Positions 47,164 through 56,051 of a stretch of 64,000 nucleotides of DNA are shown piece after piece; position 1 is the first letter of the stretch, and the number at the start of each line of letters is the position of its first letter. Where the stretch lies: contig NZ_LGRV01000003.1 of NCBI RefSeq assembly GCF_001278945.1, positions 62,001 through 126,000 on the forward strand. Reading direction: 5' to 3'. The stretch is from Lysinibacillus contaminans (lineage in GTDB: Bacteria; Bacillota; Bacilli; Bacillales_A; Planococcaceae). The translations under genes were made by a program, and so were the position numbers. Under the pieces are notes generated by a model, which was given only the letters and a program-made list of their open reading frames with translations, searched no databases and was not told the origin of the DNA.

Positions 47164-48369
47164 CTAAGAAACGGTTACTGTTTCACGTTGTTTAGCTTCT
47201 GCAACGACAGGTCCCATTGCATTAGTAATAATTTGTTTAATGTCTTCTAGCGTAGCTTTACGTGGATTTGTCGCTGCGCAAACATCTAACATCGCATTTT
47301 TAGCTAAAATTTCGATGTCTTCGTCTTTCGCACCTAATTCACGGAAGCCACTTGGGATGTTTAGGTCTTTTGATAGACCTTCGATTACTGCAATTGCTTT
47401 TTCAGCAGCATCGCGTTTGCTTAGACCCTCTACGTTTGCACCTAATAATTCAGCGATTTTCGCAAAGCGTTCTGTGCGTGCTGTTAAATTGAAGCGGCAA
47501 ACGTGTGGCAGTAAAATCGCGTTACATACACCGTGTGGCAAGTTATAGAAGCCACCTAATTGATGGGCGATCGCATGCACGTAGCCTAAAGATGCATTAT
47601 TAAATGCCATCCCTGCTAAGAATTGAGCGTAAACCATTTGCTCACGAGCTTCTAAATCTGCTCCGTTTGCATAGGCACGTGGTAAAAACTCAGGGATTAG
47701 TTGAAGTACTTTTTCACCACAAGCATCAGTAATTGGAGTTGCATTTGTTGATACGAATGCTTCGATTGCATGTGTTAATGCATCTAAGCCAGTTGCTGCT
47801 GTTAGTGCTGGCGGTAATCCAATCATTAACTCAGGATCATTAATAGAAACAAGAGGGGTAACATGTTTATCCACAATCGCCATTTTCACTCTACGCGCTG
47901 TATCTGTAATAATAGTAAAACGCGTCATTTCACTAGCTGTACCAGCTGTTGTGTTAATTGCGATTAATGGAACTAGCGGATTTTGTGTTTGATCAACGCC
48001 TTCATAATCATGAATGCGTCCACCATTCGAAGCAATAATTCCAATACCTTTTGCAGCATCGTGTGCACTTCCGCCTCCAACCGATACGATTGAATCACAG
48101 TTCTCGGCATGATAAACCGCGATACCGTCTTCAATATTCTTGTCCGTTGGATTTGGTTCTGCTTTCGGGAAAATTGCAACTTCAATTCCAGCAGCTGTAA
48201 TGATGTTAGCAATTTGTTCTGAGAGGCCTAATTTGTGTAAGCCCTCATCTGTTACGATCAATGTCTTTTTCACTTCTAAGTCATTTAAGCGGTTACCAAC
48301 TTCTTGAATTGCACCAGGTCCAAATAAGTTTGATGTCGGCATTACAAATTGCTTTAGAACGTCTGACAT
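47164..48369 (-). CDS. Iron-containing alcohol dehydrogenase
   Basis: A 401-residue NAD-dependent type III alcohol dehydrogenase. The dinucleotide motif VSVGGGSAHDAAKG, and metal residues in TGLDALTHAIEAF and HAIAHQLGGFYNLPHG (Asp and three His) are complete. It is closest in plan to broad-range ethanol/methanol dehydrogenases of Bacillus; the substrate is not certain. AAAAGGGG is seven or so bases upstream of the ATG. It has its own promoter and terminator. Confidence 0.9.
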   Translation of the reverse strand: MSDVLKQFVMPTSNLFGPGAIQEVGNRLNDLEVKKTLIVTDEGLHKLGLSEQIANIITAAGIEVAIFPKAEPNPTDKNIEDGIAVYHAENCDSIVSVGGGSAHDAAKGIGIIASNGGRIHDYEGVDQTQNPLVPLIAINTTAGTASEMTRFTIITDTARRVKMAIVDKHVTPLVSINDPELMIGLPPALTAATGLDALTHAIEAFVSTNATPITDACGEKVLQLIPEFLPRAYANGADLEAREQMVYAQFLAGMAFNNASLGYVHAIAHQLGGFYNLPHGVCNAILLPHVCRFNLTARTERFAKIAELLGANVEGLSKRDAAEKAIAVIEGLSKDLNIPSGFRELGAKDEDIEILAKNAMLDVCAATNPRKATLEDIKQIITNAMGPVVAEAKQRETVTVS

Positions 48370-48433
48370 GTTTCCAACCCCTTTTTCAATGTTAGTTATT
48401 GCTTGAATGGCAATGAAACACCTTTCAAAATTT

Positions 48434-48462
48434 ATATTATTCTATTTATTGTAAAAACGCAA
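48434..48462 (-). promoter_or_regulatory. SigA promoter of the Fe-ADH gene
   Basis: On the minus strand TTGCGT (48462-48457), 17 bases, TAATAT (48439-48434), 65 bases before the start. Confidence 0.6.
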
Positions 48463-49061
48463 CCATTATCTACTAAAAAAATGTAAATTTTTAGTAGATG
48501 TTATTGTACAAAAAGGTTACTAATCTTATTTTATGCAAAAATTCTAATAGAAATGCCAATATAGATTTATTTATAGTTAGTAAATTATTTTTTTATGAAA
48601 ATAAAAATAATAAAGGTTATTTTCGACTATTAATATAGTGGAAAACTTGTATATCTTGTAAATATATGAGGTTTTCATAGATTTGAAAAATAATGCTTTC
48701 AATTAATTAGATTTAGTATTGCCGGTTAAACCCCTTGGATTAATTAAGAGATAGGGGAATTATGTATATTTCGTAGACTGAAGAAAAGAAAGCGAGACAT
48801 TTGGAGAATGTAAAGGTTAATTAACTGAAATAGCTGTAAGGCAGCAAATAAATTCAGTAATTTCAATATTAATAACTAGTGATGAAGAGCTTTTACAAAA
48901 AATGAGTTGGACTTTTAAGAACAAATGAAATAACAAGAGTGGATGTACGTTATAAATAAACCAGGGGAAGACAGCTAAATGCCGTATGGATATTTTTGTG
49001 ATTTACAGTGGGAGTTATAAAAATTACATATGATATAATCGATTTGAAAGAGGTGATTCTC
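48463..49061. other. AT-rich intergenic stretch with one decayed fragment
   Basis: About 600 bases. Most is AT-rich and without genes. At 48822-48927 a short plus-strand reading (AVRQQINSVISILITSDEEL, then stop) looks like the C-terminal end of a lost gene. A -10 (TATAAT, near 49035) precedes the next gene. Confidence 0.4.
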
Positions 49062-49682
49062 ATGAAAATCTTAGTTTTAGGTGCAACAGGACGAGTGGGG
49101 AGCCAAATAATTCCACGTGCACTAGAGGACGGACACGATGTTACAATATTAGTTCGCACACCAGATAAAATAAAAGTGATTGATGAAAATATACATATTA
49201 TTCAAGGGAATGCCCTAAACAAAAATGATGTTGAATCTGTGATGGCAGGAGTTGATATAGTCATTAGTGCATTAAATACGGATGGAACTAATACTTTATC
49301 TGAAAGCATGCAACTAATTTTAGAAGCGATGAAAAAAGAAGATGTCAAACGAATAATAACGATTGGTACTGCCGGTATTTTACAAAGTCGGGTGACTCCT
49401 GGTTTACTTCGTTATCAGTCAAGTGAATCAAAACGGAAGTCAACACAAGCAGCACAAGAACATCATAGGGTTTTTGATATGCTTACTGACTCTGAAGTTG
49501 AGTGGACAATTGTTTGTCCTACATATTTACCTGATGGAGATTGTACTAGTAAATATCGAGTTGAAAGTAGCTTTTTGCCTGAGGGTGGAACTGTAATAAC
49601 TGTAGGAGATACTGCGGAGTTTACCTATCAGCAAGTTAAGAGTACAAAATTTTTGAAATCTCGTGTTGGAATAGCTTATTAA
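49062..49682 (+). CDS. NAD(P)H-binding protein (NmrA/SDR-like)
   Basis: A 206-residue atypical short-chain dehydrogenase/NmrA-like protein. The Rossmann motif LVLGATGRVGSQI is at residues 4-16; the NADP-binding arginine (VRTPDK) follows. No YxxxK catalytic pair is clear, so it may be a redox sensor or a flavin/quinone reductase. AAAGAGGTGA precedes ATG 49062; the frame upstream lacks support. Its terminator has been invaded by the insertion sequence 36 bases on. Confidence 0.75.
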   Translation: MKILVLGATGRVGSQIIPRALEDGHDVTILVRTPDKIKVIDENIHIIQGNALNKNDVESVMAGVDIVISALNTDGTNTLSESMQLILEAMKKEDVKRIITIGTAGILQSRVTPGLLRYQSSESKRKSTQAAQEHHRVFDMLTDSEVEWTIVCPTYLPDGDCTSKYRVESSFLPEGGTVITVGDTAEFTYQQVKSTKFLKSRVGIAY

Positions 49683-49697
49683 TATCACGATCATGAT

Positions 49698-49718
49698 AAA
49701 AATCCACTTGGTGTTTTG
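49698..49718 (+). terminator. Left part of a terminator split by the insertion sequence
   Basis: AAAAATCCACTT plus the loop GGTGTTTTG lie to the left of the insertion, and a second copy of the loop plus AGGTGGATTTTT to the right (51406-51426). Joined, they form a stem of 12 bp with one G-T pair and a T-run. Confidence 0.8.
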
Positions 49719-49767
49719 GAGGGCACTGAAAAACTTACGTTTTTAAATTTGTAGGTTCATTTAAGAT

Positions 49768-49817
49768 AAAAATAGGCGACTTCTTGTTCATCTTGGAACA
49801 GGAAGTCGCCTATTTCT
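49768..49817 (-). terminator. Transposase terminator inside the IS
   Basis: Stem AAATAGGCGACTTC with GAAGTCGCCTATTT, inner TTGTTC/GAACA. Confidence 0.85.
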
Positions 49818-49827
49818 TTCGGTTATT

Positions 49828-51288
49828 TTACTCTTTTTCTTTCAATAACGTGAGTATCCGTTTCAAATTGACGGCGAATATAGTTGTGGCTCCTTGCATT
49901 TCCATCCCAAATAGACCCGCAGATGATGCTACATCATACCCGTGTCCGTTCTTTAACTCACTGTTTTTGGCTTCAATTTTATAACGTGAACGCGCCAGTT
50001 CTTTAAAATCATCTGTGTTCTGAAAGACTTCCTGTTCTGCGTGTTCCATCGATTTTATGGTCACCGAATAGGTCTTATTTTTAGCACCTTCTTTATAACA
50101 ACCTTCGCGCAAAGGACATACTTTACATTTTTCTATGTCAAAATAATAGGTTTGACGTTGGTTCTTTCCGACGTTCTTTTTATTCGTACGTGCTGTGCGA
50201 ATTGCCATATGTCCTGCTTTACACACATACATACCAGCATCTTTATTAAACTCAAATTCTTCTTCTTTCGTACGTCCACCTTGTGTAATCTGCGGATTTA
50301 GTTTTGATACAAGTTGAAATTCCTCTGTTTTAGCTAATTGGAGATTGTCTTTCTCTGAATAAGCTGCATCACCGATCACTGTGTCAATTTCTATGCCTGT
50401 TGTTTTACTTTTTTCTATTAATTCTTTTAAGTATTTCCCATCACTTTTCTCACCCGTTGTCACGACAGCGGCAGTAATGATGCGTTCATCGCTCATAGCA
50501 ATATGCGTTTTAAATCCAAAGAAAGAAGAGTCCATTGATTTATGACCAATACGTGCGTCTGGGTCTGCGGAATAGCTAAGTTGTACTTCAAAATCTTCGA
50601 CCACTTCTTTTAAAACATTTAATTTTTCTTTGACAGCAGGGACACACGCTATTTTTGGTTGTGCTTCCACGATTTCTACGACTTGACGGCAATAATCGAG
50701 TTCATCATTTACTTCGTTAGAAGTGGTTTTGGGCGGGAATTTTTCTTTCATTGTTTCATCAAATTGATAGACAGCTTTACGGACGTTTTTTGATTTCTCC
50801 TGTAAAAATTCCTTTGGTGATTTTTGATTGTAACGTGCTTTTGTATGTGTGGCATCAACAATAATCGTTTTACTCGAAATGATGTTTTTCTCTAACGCAA
50901 TCTCAACCGTTTTTCCAATCAACAAATCTAATAAACCCACATCTTGAAGACGGAGTCGGCGAAATTTCGTTAATGAACTTGAATGAATGACATCTTCTTC
51001 AGGCGCCATATCTAAAAAGTATTTGAAGGACATATCGTATTTCGAGCGTTCAACCAGATCTTCATCGGATACATCATAAATCGCTTTTAATAATAAATAT
51101 TTGAACATACGAATAGGAGGCACAGCATTACGACCATTATCGAGACAATATTTAGTTTTCAACTCATCTAAAATAAATGAGAAATCGACAAGTTCATTGA
51201 TTTGGCGAAGCATATTATTTTTGGGTACGACGATATCATAGATCGCCATAAAAGGGCTAAGTTTCAGCGTTTCTTGGTTTGAAATCAT
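49828..51288 (-). CDS. IS1182 family transposase
   Basis: A 486-residue DDE transposase. The N-terminal domain (NQETLKLSPFMAIYDIVVPKNN, split by residues) and a middle region with TIIVDATHTKARY carry the first catalytic Asp; DAAYSEKDN the second; a Cys-rich insertion (CPLREGC) and a late RYKIEAKNSELKNGHGYD supply the last. ATG 51288 has GGTGG upstream; a GTG four codons earlier is the alternative. It looks intact and so the IS may be active and could mobilise the MITE-like element at 14170. Confidence 0.93.
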   Translation of the reverse strand: MISNQETLKLSPFMAIYDIVVPKNNMLRQINELVDFSFILDELKTKYCLDNGRNAVPPIRMFKYLLLKAIYDVSDEDLVERSKYDMSFKYFLDMAPEEDVIHSSSLTKFRRLRLQDVGLLDLLIGKTVEIALEKNIISSKTIIVDATHTKARYNQKSPKEFLQEKSKNVRKAVYQFDETMKEKFPPKTTSNEVNDELDYCRQVVEIVEAQPKIACVPAVKEKLNVLKEVVEDFEVQLSYSADPDARIGHKSMDSSFFGFKTHIAMSDERIITAAVVTTGEKSDGKYLKELIEKSKTTGIEIDTVIGDAAYSEKDNLQLAKTEEFQLVSKLNPQITQGGRTKEEEFEFNKDAGMYVCKAGHMAIRTARTNKKNVGKNQRQTYYFDIEKCKVCPLREGCYKEGAKNKTYSVTIKSMEHAEQEVFQNTDDFKELARSRYKIEAKNSELKNGHGYDVASSAGLFGMEMQGATTIFAVNLKRILTLLKEKE

Positions 51289-51567
51289 TTTAAATACCAC
51301 CTACATACATTGATAACCTTAGTATAAAACAAAAAGCAGTGGAAAGTTCGATGCAAACGAGCTTTCCACTGCTTAAATTAAATTTTGGACTTTTTCAGTG
51401 CCCTCGGTGTTTTGAGGTGGATTTTTATATATTGATCATTCGGATTATTTAAAATATTCGTTTAACATATTCATCTATATAGATTGAATTAAAGATTCAA
51501 GCGAGTTTGCAGCATTGTGGACATTTTCGTCTAGTAAATTTTTTTTGCACTGTAAAACCTAATCTGT

Positions 51568-52220
51568 ATGACTTATACATTCAAACAAAACTTGTTAGCA
51601 GCAAGTAATTACTGAATTAAAGTGCCGTACGCCATGACACCACAATTTATCACAGTTCACAATACTACTTACGATGTATCCACACCTAACGAGATTAAAT
51701 ACATGAATAGTAATAGAAACGAAGTATCTTATTACGTCGCTATAGATGATAAAGGATTAATGCTTGGGATTGTGGGGATGGACGAGGTGATGGTAATCGC
51801 AAATCTATTGGCGTGGAGGTTTGTTACTCTAAGTCAGGTGGATTACGATCCACTTAGAAAGAAGAAAATGAGGTGCAATACATCGCAAAATTACTGAAAG
51901 AGTTTAAATGGGGCATTGAACGGGTAAAACAACAATATGATTGGTCAAAGAAAAATTGTCCACATCGTATTAGAATTGAGGGGCGTTGGAACAGCTTTTT
52001 GAAAAGGATAGAAGCAGCGATGAACCCAGAAACGAAAAAGGAACAAAAGGAGAACTTAAATATGACTCTTACAAGCACAGCAAAACAGGATTTAAAGGAC
52101 CTATTAAAAGAGACGCATAAACGCGGTATTATGAAGGTAGATCACAGTGATCGGGTAAGCAGTATGACAGATAGTGAAGCGTTAGGATTATTGATTTCTG
52201 TTGTAAAACGTACTCTTTAA
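51568..52220 (+). pseudogene. N-acetylmuramoyl-L-alanine amidase, multiply broken
   Basis: A relic of a phage-type cell-wall amidase (Amidase_2). From ATG 51568 the frame reads MTYTFKQNLLAASNY, then an in-frame TGA (51613-51615), then KVPYAMTPQFITVHNT, the typical amidase N terminus with its zinc His. Near 51775-51790 about ten residues, including the expected NAWHAG stretch, are gone and the frame shifts (GDGNRKSIGVEVCYSKSGG lies in another frame). A third shift lies near 51850-51862. The C-terminal part (ENEVQYIAKLLKEF through CPHRI and the linker to SVVKRTL) is intact. The gene cannot work. It suggests a lost prophage. Confidence 0.85.
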
Positions 52221-52227
52221 ACGACAA

Positions 52228-52272
52228 ATACCAGGTACTCACTATTAATTAGTGAGCCGGGTATTTTTTCAT
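52228..52272 (+). terminator. Terminator after the amidase relic
   Basis: Stem AATACCAGGTACTCACT with AGTGAGCCGGGTATT (imperfect) and T-run. Confidence 0.75.
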
Positions 52273-52290
52273 GTAAATAAAAAGACACTC

Positions 52291-52353
52291 GGTTGTAGTG
52301 AACACCAAAAGTTAGACTTTTACCAGAATGGATTTCTCCATTCTGGTTTTTCT
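52291..52353. mobile_element. Possible IS3-type end and terminator-like hairpin
   Basis: TGTAGTGAACACCAAAAGTT resembles the end of IS3 (IS150-group) elements. It is followed by a hairpin CCAGAATGGA / TCCATTCTGG with a T-run (52323-52353). No transposase of that group is present, so this would be an isolated end. Confidence 0.4.
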
Positions 52354-52440
52354 TTTATGCTTTGGACAATAAAAAAACTTCAATCATACAATTAAGTCAG
52401 GTCTGGTCAACCGACTTCGTGCAAAAGGAGCCTCCCAAAA

Positions 52441-52742
52441 TGGATAATAAAATTTTTGCACATACAACATGGAATTGTAAGTATCACATTCTCTTTGCGC
52501 CGAAATACAGAAGACAAGCTATTTATGGACTAATCAAGGAGGGTCTAGGAAGAATTCTACGTCAGTTGTGTGAAAGAAAAGGTGTAGAAATTATTGAAGC
52601 AACAGCGTGTACAAATGCTAATGTAAATAGGCGGATTCATATTAACTTGTTTTTTATTTTCCTTCCATATCAATTAAGGAAGGCTTTTATTATGTCCTTA
52701 GAAATCCACTGTGCCCAGCAGTGCTATTTTTTATGTAAGTAA
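52441..52742 (+). pseudogene. IS200/IS605-type Y1 transposase TnpA, truncated
   Basis: The first 50 residues (HTTWNCKYHILFAPKYRR, then GLGRILRQLCERKGVEIIEA) are the N terminus of a Y1 single-strand transposase. The HUH motif that should follow (DHIHM) is missing: the frame continues as ANVNRRIHINLFF and stops at 52742. AAAGGAG precedes the ATG. Only about a third of the usual 130-150 residues is recognisable. A hairpin CCTTCC / GGAAGG is at about 52663-52687. Confidence 0.75.
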
Positions 52743-52893
52743 GCTATTCTTATAATTGACCAAATAAAAAAGATTGAAGCAATTAGCCGCAATCGAGGTA
52801 TTTCGTCATATATATAAACATGCTCACCAAAAGAGGTAATAATTAGCCCCAAACTAGCCCCAAAATAAAGATATTTAATGTACTATTGCGCAT
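52724..52893 (-). pseudogene. Small membrane protein with a one-base deletion
   Basis: On the minus strand ATG 52893 opens MRNSTLNIFILGLVWG and meets a stop; in the next frame it runs on as LIITSFGEHVYIYDEI and RLIASIFFIWSIIRIAYLHKK to the stop at 52724. One base missing from a GGGG run joins the two into a coherent 56-residue protein with two membrane segments. No ribosome binding site was found, so it may be a fragment of something larger. Confidence 0.4.
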
Positions 52894-52907
52894 TGTCGAT
52901 GAAAAAG

Positions 52908-52954
52908 CAAAAACCCTAGAGAACCTTAATACAAAAGGCTTTCTAGGGCTTTTT
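52908..52954 (-). terminator. Terminator after rpsD
   Basis: On the minus strand AAAGCCCTAGAA plus GCCTT pairs with AAGGTTCTCTAGGGTTTTT. Confidence 0.82.
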
Positions 52955-52980
52955 AAACTACTCTTTGCAGAGCAATTTAA

Positions 52981-53583
52981 TTAACGAGAGTAGAACTCTA
53001 CGATGAATGCTTCGTTGATTTCAGCAGATAGTTCAGAACGTTCTGGAAGACGAGTGAATGTTCCTTCTTTTTTGTCTGCATCAAATGTTAAGTAGTCAGG
53101 TACGAAGTTGTTTACTTCGATAGCTTCGCCAACTACAGATAGGTTTTGAGATTTTTCACGAAGAGAAATCGTTTGACCTGGTTTAACGCTGAATGATGGA
53201 ATATCAACGCGTTTGCCGTCTACTAAAACGTGACCGTGGTTAACTAATTGGCGAGCTCCACGACGAGTGCGAGCTAAACCTAAACGGTAAACTAAGTTGT
53301 CAAGGCGAGTTTCAAGAAGAATCATGAAGTTTTCACCGTGAACACCTTTCATTTTACCAGCACGATCAAATACAGAACGGAATTGGCGTTCAGTCATACC
53401 ATACATATGACGAAGTTTTTGTTTCTCTTGTAATTGTAAACCGTATTCTGATAATTTTTTACGTTGGTTCGGGCCGTGTTGACCTGGCGCGTAAGGGCGT
53501 TTTTCGATTTCTTTACCAGTACCGCTTAATGAGATACCAAGACGACGTGATAATTTCCAAGATGGACCTGTATAACGAGACAT
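52981..53583 (-). CDS. rpsD: Small ribosomal subunit protein S4
   Basis: A 200-residue primary 16S rRNA-binding protein that starts 30S assembly and acts as a translational regulator of its own gene in Bacillus. The N-terminal domain ([20 protein letters not shown]) lacks the zinc Cys cluster of some paralogues; the S4 RNA-binding domain ([20 protein letters not shown]) follows. GAAGGAGGAG is a strong ribosome binding site. It is a single gene between its promoter and terminator, divergent from ytrP. Confidence 0.97.
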   Translation of the reverse strand: MSRYTGPSWKLSRRLGISLSGTGKEIEKRPYAPGQHGPNQRKKLSEYGLQLQEKQKLRHMYGMTERQFRSVFDRAGKMKGVHGENFMILLETRLDNLVYRLGLARTRRGARQLVNHGHVLVDGKRVDIPSFSVKPGQTISLREKSQNLSVVGEAIEVNNFVPDYLTFDADKKEGTFTRLPERSELSAEINEAFIVEFYSR

Positions 53584-53806
53584 ATTGTTGTCTCCTCCTT
53601 CAAATTTGGTTTTTTTGTAAAATAAAAACCAGTAGTACCCGTTCTTATACGCATTTTATTTTCATGTATTTTCGCCTATGCAGCCATTAGGTTACACAAT
53701 ACACCATCTATATTTGAAAGCTGTTCAGAAACAACAATAATAATATAGAGGAATAAAATACAATTATAAGCTCATACCACTGCTGCGTTCATTTTACATA
53801 AATCTC
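53584..53806 (-). promoter_or_regulatory. Long rpsD leader, probable S4 autoregulatory site
   Basis: The promoter at 53807-53835 leaves a leader of about 215 bases before rpsD. B. subtilis rpsD has a long leader bound by S4, so this is the expected place. I did not fold it into the known pseudoknot. Confidence 0.45.
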
Positions 53807-53835
53807 ATTGTAGCTTTTTATTTTGTATACGTCAA
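53807..53835 (-). promoter_or_regulatory. SigA promoter of rpsD
   Basis: On the minus strand TTGACG (53835-53830), 17 bases, TACAAT (53812-53807). Confidence 0.78.
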
Positions 53836-54099
53836 TTATAACAGCTGATATTTTTCACTTGAAAGGAATTTCCTATACTAAAACTTGAAGTGGGAAAATA
53901 ATGAAGACTTTGTTATGAAAAATAGTTGAAAAGGTCCTTTAAATATAGTTTTTTTGTTTAGCTATAGTTAAAGTTGATGTAATGAATGTGAAATGTAAAA
54001 ATAAAGAAGATTTACATAGTCAAAATGACTCAAAATATGTATAATAAAGTATAAGTTAATAGTAATTGATATGTGACGTTATAAAGAAAAGGTGATTTC

Positions 54100-55983
54100 A
54101 TGACAGACCATTTACAAACGCTAAAATATATAAAATCTGATGTATTGAGCCTTTGGGTGAGTTCGAATGAGGAACTGGCTAGTTTTAGTGAATACTTTCT
54201 TTTACTTAAGCAGTGTCTAAAGAAGCACTTAAATATTTCAAATGCTATCTTTCTTAGTTATGAGGAGAATCATTTAGCTCCTGTAGAGGAAGCAACGGCT
54301 ATTACAATAGAAACAAGACAAAAATCAGTCCCATGGCCTATGATAGAACCTAGCTTCTATCAGCAAAAGGTAGTGGGAATTCCAAGTATACTAAATGAAA
54401 ATGAGTCATATAAGGACATGACTGATATGGTGCTTTTTCAAATAGAGAATAAAGACCCATTTGGAATTTTATTAGTCGAAGCGACAGATTTGTGGACGGA
54501 TTTTATACATTCTGATGCTGGTGAAAGTTTTGTAGAAATAATTACAAAAACTATTAAAATGATTAATGAAAACTTGGAAGTAAAATTGAATGAAGACCAA
54601 TACAGAAAACTATACAATATGACTGATTTATTCCATTCGACAATGGATATAGATTTAATTTTAGAAAACGTCTTGAAAAATATAAAAGATAATTTCCCAG
54701 AGTTTAATGTGGAGCTTATTTTATCGAATGATCAAGACCGACATACGACAATTGATATTAAGCTTTTTGATTATTTATCTGAAAGACCTGCCACAATTGA
54801 AGCCTTTGTATCTGGGGAGCTTACAATTGAATTGGCTAATGATTTGAATTGCAGATTATTAAATGTCCCTATAAAAGGGAGACAGGCGATTTATGGAATT
54901 TTACAAGTAAATGCACCGATGACATATATTTTTTCATCAAGTGAAAAAGATTTTGTGTGTATGCTAGCGCAAGCATCTGGAAATGCACTTGAGAATGCGA
55001 AGCTTTATCATCAATCACACCGTCTAGTAAGGGACTTACAGCTTATTAACGAAACATCACATCGTCTTAACATGAGGATAGATATTAGTGAAATGTTGTT
55101 ATTTTTACAAAAACAATTAATGAAATCTTTCCAACCGATGGAAGTTTGCTTTGCTTTTAAAAATAAAAATAAGTTTGAAATAACAGGAGCAAGTACTTCA
55201 TTTTTTAAAACAGATGAAGGATCCGTTTATGTTAAACATGTAGAGCAGCATTTTGAAAATACTATTGATCCATTATTTATCGCAGATTTTAGTCGATTAG
55301 CTTCTAATGATATAGAGTATCGTTCGGTTATGGCAATTCCGATATTGATGGAAGAGACTATTAATGGTTTTAGTATTGTTTTACACAAGGAACCGTATTT
55401 CTTCTCATTTGATAGTTTTAAATTAATGCAGTCATTAATTCATCATTCTTCTTTGGCGATTGCCAACTCGATTTTACGCGACCAATTGCAAGAAATGGTA
55501 GACCGCGACCATTTAACAAAACTATTCGCGCGTAACTATTTAGACCGCTATGTTGAAAAATCACTTGATAAAGATGACTCTGGTATGTTTCTACTCATTG
55601 ATATTGATAACTTCAAACGTGTGAATGATACATATGGTCACCAAATAGGAGATCGAGTTCTTGTTCAAATAGCTAAACAATTGAGAAAAACAGTAGGCTC
55701 AAAGGGTATATGTGCACGCTGGGGCGGAGAAGAAATGTCCATTTATGTGCCGAATATTGATGAAAACGAAGCTATACAATTGGCTACCGATATTGTAGAG
55801 GTTATACCGATGGAGACAGACCCTCAGGTAACAATTTCAGCAGGATTAATCACGTGGAACCAAAAGTATAGACCTGCATTTCAATCTGTGTTTCTACATG
55901 CAGATAATGCGTTGTATGAAGCGAAAAATAGTGGAAAAAATCAATTTTGTATGCATGACCATACATTACAAACAAATTCATAA
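54100..55983 (+). CDS. ytrP: YtrP, GAF-GAF-GGDEF protein
   Basis: A 627-residue cytoplasmic protein with GAF-like sensor domains (about 180-305 and 315-460) and a C-terminal GGDEF domain (about 465-625). The active site reads GGEEM at 542-546 instead of GG(D/E)EF, so the last residue is changed; the Mg-binding IDIDNFKRVND is kept. The I-site position reads GSKG, so it is absent. It may be a weak or inactive cyclase. In B. subtilis ytrP lies between rpsD and ytsP as here. GAAAAGGTGA precedes the ATG; an extended -10 (TGTATAAT) lies about 60 bases upstream. Confidence 0.88.
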   Translation: MTDHLQTLKYIKSDVLSLWVSSNEELASFSEYFLLLKQCLKKHLNISNAIFLSYEENHLAPVEEATAITIETRQKSVPWPMIEPSFYQQKVVGIPSILNENESYKDMTDMVLFQIENKDPFGILLVEATDLWTDFIHSDAGESFVEIITKTIKMINENLEVKLNEDQYRKLYNMTDLFHSTMDIDLILENVLKNIKDNFPEFNVELILSNDQDRHTTIDIKLFDYLSERPATIEAFVSGELTIELANDLNCRLLNVPIKGRQAIYGILQVNAPMTYIFSSSEKDFVCMLAQASGNALENAKLYHQSHRLVRDLQLINETSHRLNMRIDISEMLLFLQKQLMKSFQPMEVCFAFKNKNKFEITGASTSFFKTDEGSVYVKHVEQHFENTIDPLFIADFSRLASNDIEYRSVMAIPILMEETINGFSIVLHKEPYFFSFDSFKLMQSLIHHSSLAIANSILRDQLQEMVDRDHLTKLFARNYLDRYVEKSLDKDDSGMFLLIDIDNFKRVNDTYGHQIGDRVLVQIAKQLRKTVGSKGICARWGGEEMSIYVPNIDENEAIQLATDIVEVIPMETDPQVTISAGLITWNQKYRPAFQSVFLHADNALYEAKNSGKNQFCMHDHTLQTNS

Positions 55984-56001
55984 AGTAGTGGAAAATTTAT
56001 C

Positions 56002-56051
56002 ACTGCCCCATAATTGTTAGGAGCGCCTAACAATCATAGGGCAGTTTTTTT
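56002..56051. terminator. Bidirectional terminator between ytrP and ytsP
   Basis: Stem ACTGCCC..ATTGTTAGG with CCTAACAAT..GGGCAGT and seven T's. Confidence 0.88.

Larger units (their letters stand above)
49719..51405. mobile_element. IS1182-family insertion sequence, intact
   Basis: 1687 bp. Terminal inverted repeats of 15 bp (GAGGGCACTGAAAAA / TTTTTCAGTGCCCTC) flank one transposase gene. It sits between 9-bp direct repeats GGTGTTTTG (49710-49718 and 51406-51414). The insertion point is the loop of a terminator, in line with the taste of several IS families for stem-loops. Near its right end (51334-51374) is a hairpin (AAGCAGTGGAAAG / CTTTCCACTGCTT) that could shield the transposase from outside transcription. 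Confidence 0.93.

Noticed and set aside
52603-52742. Functional IS200 transposase
   Set aside because: The HUH motif and the catalytic Tyr region are missing; only the N terminus remains.
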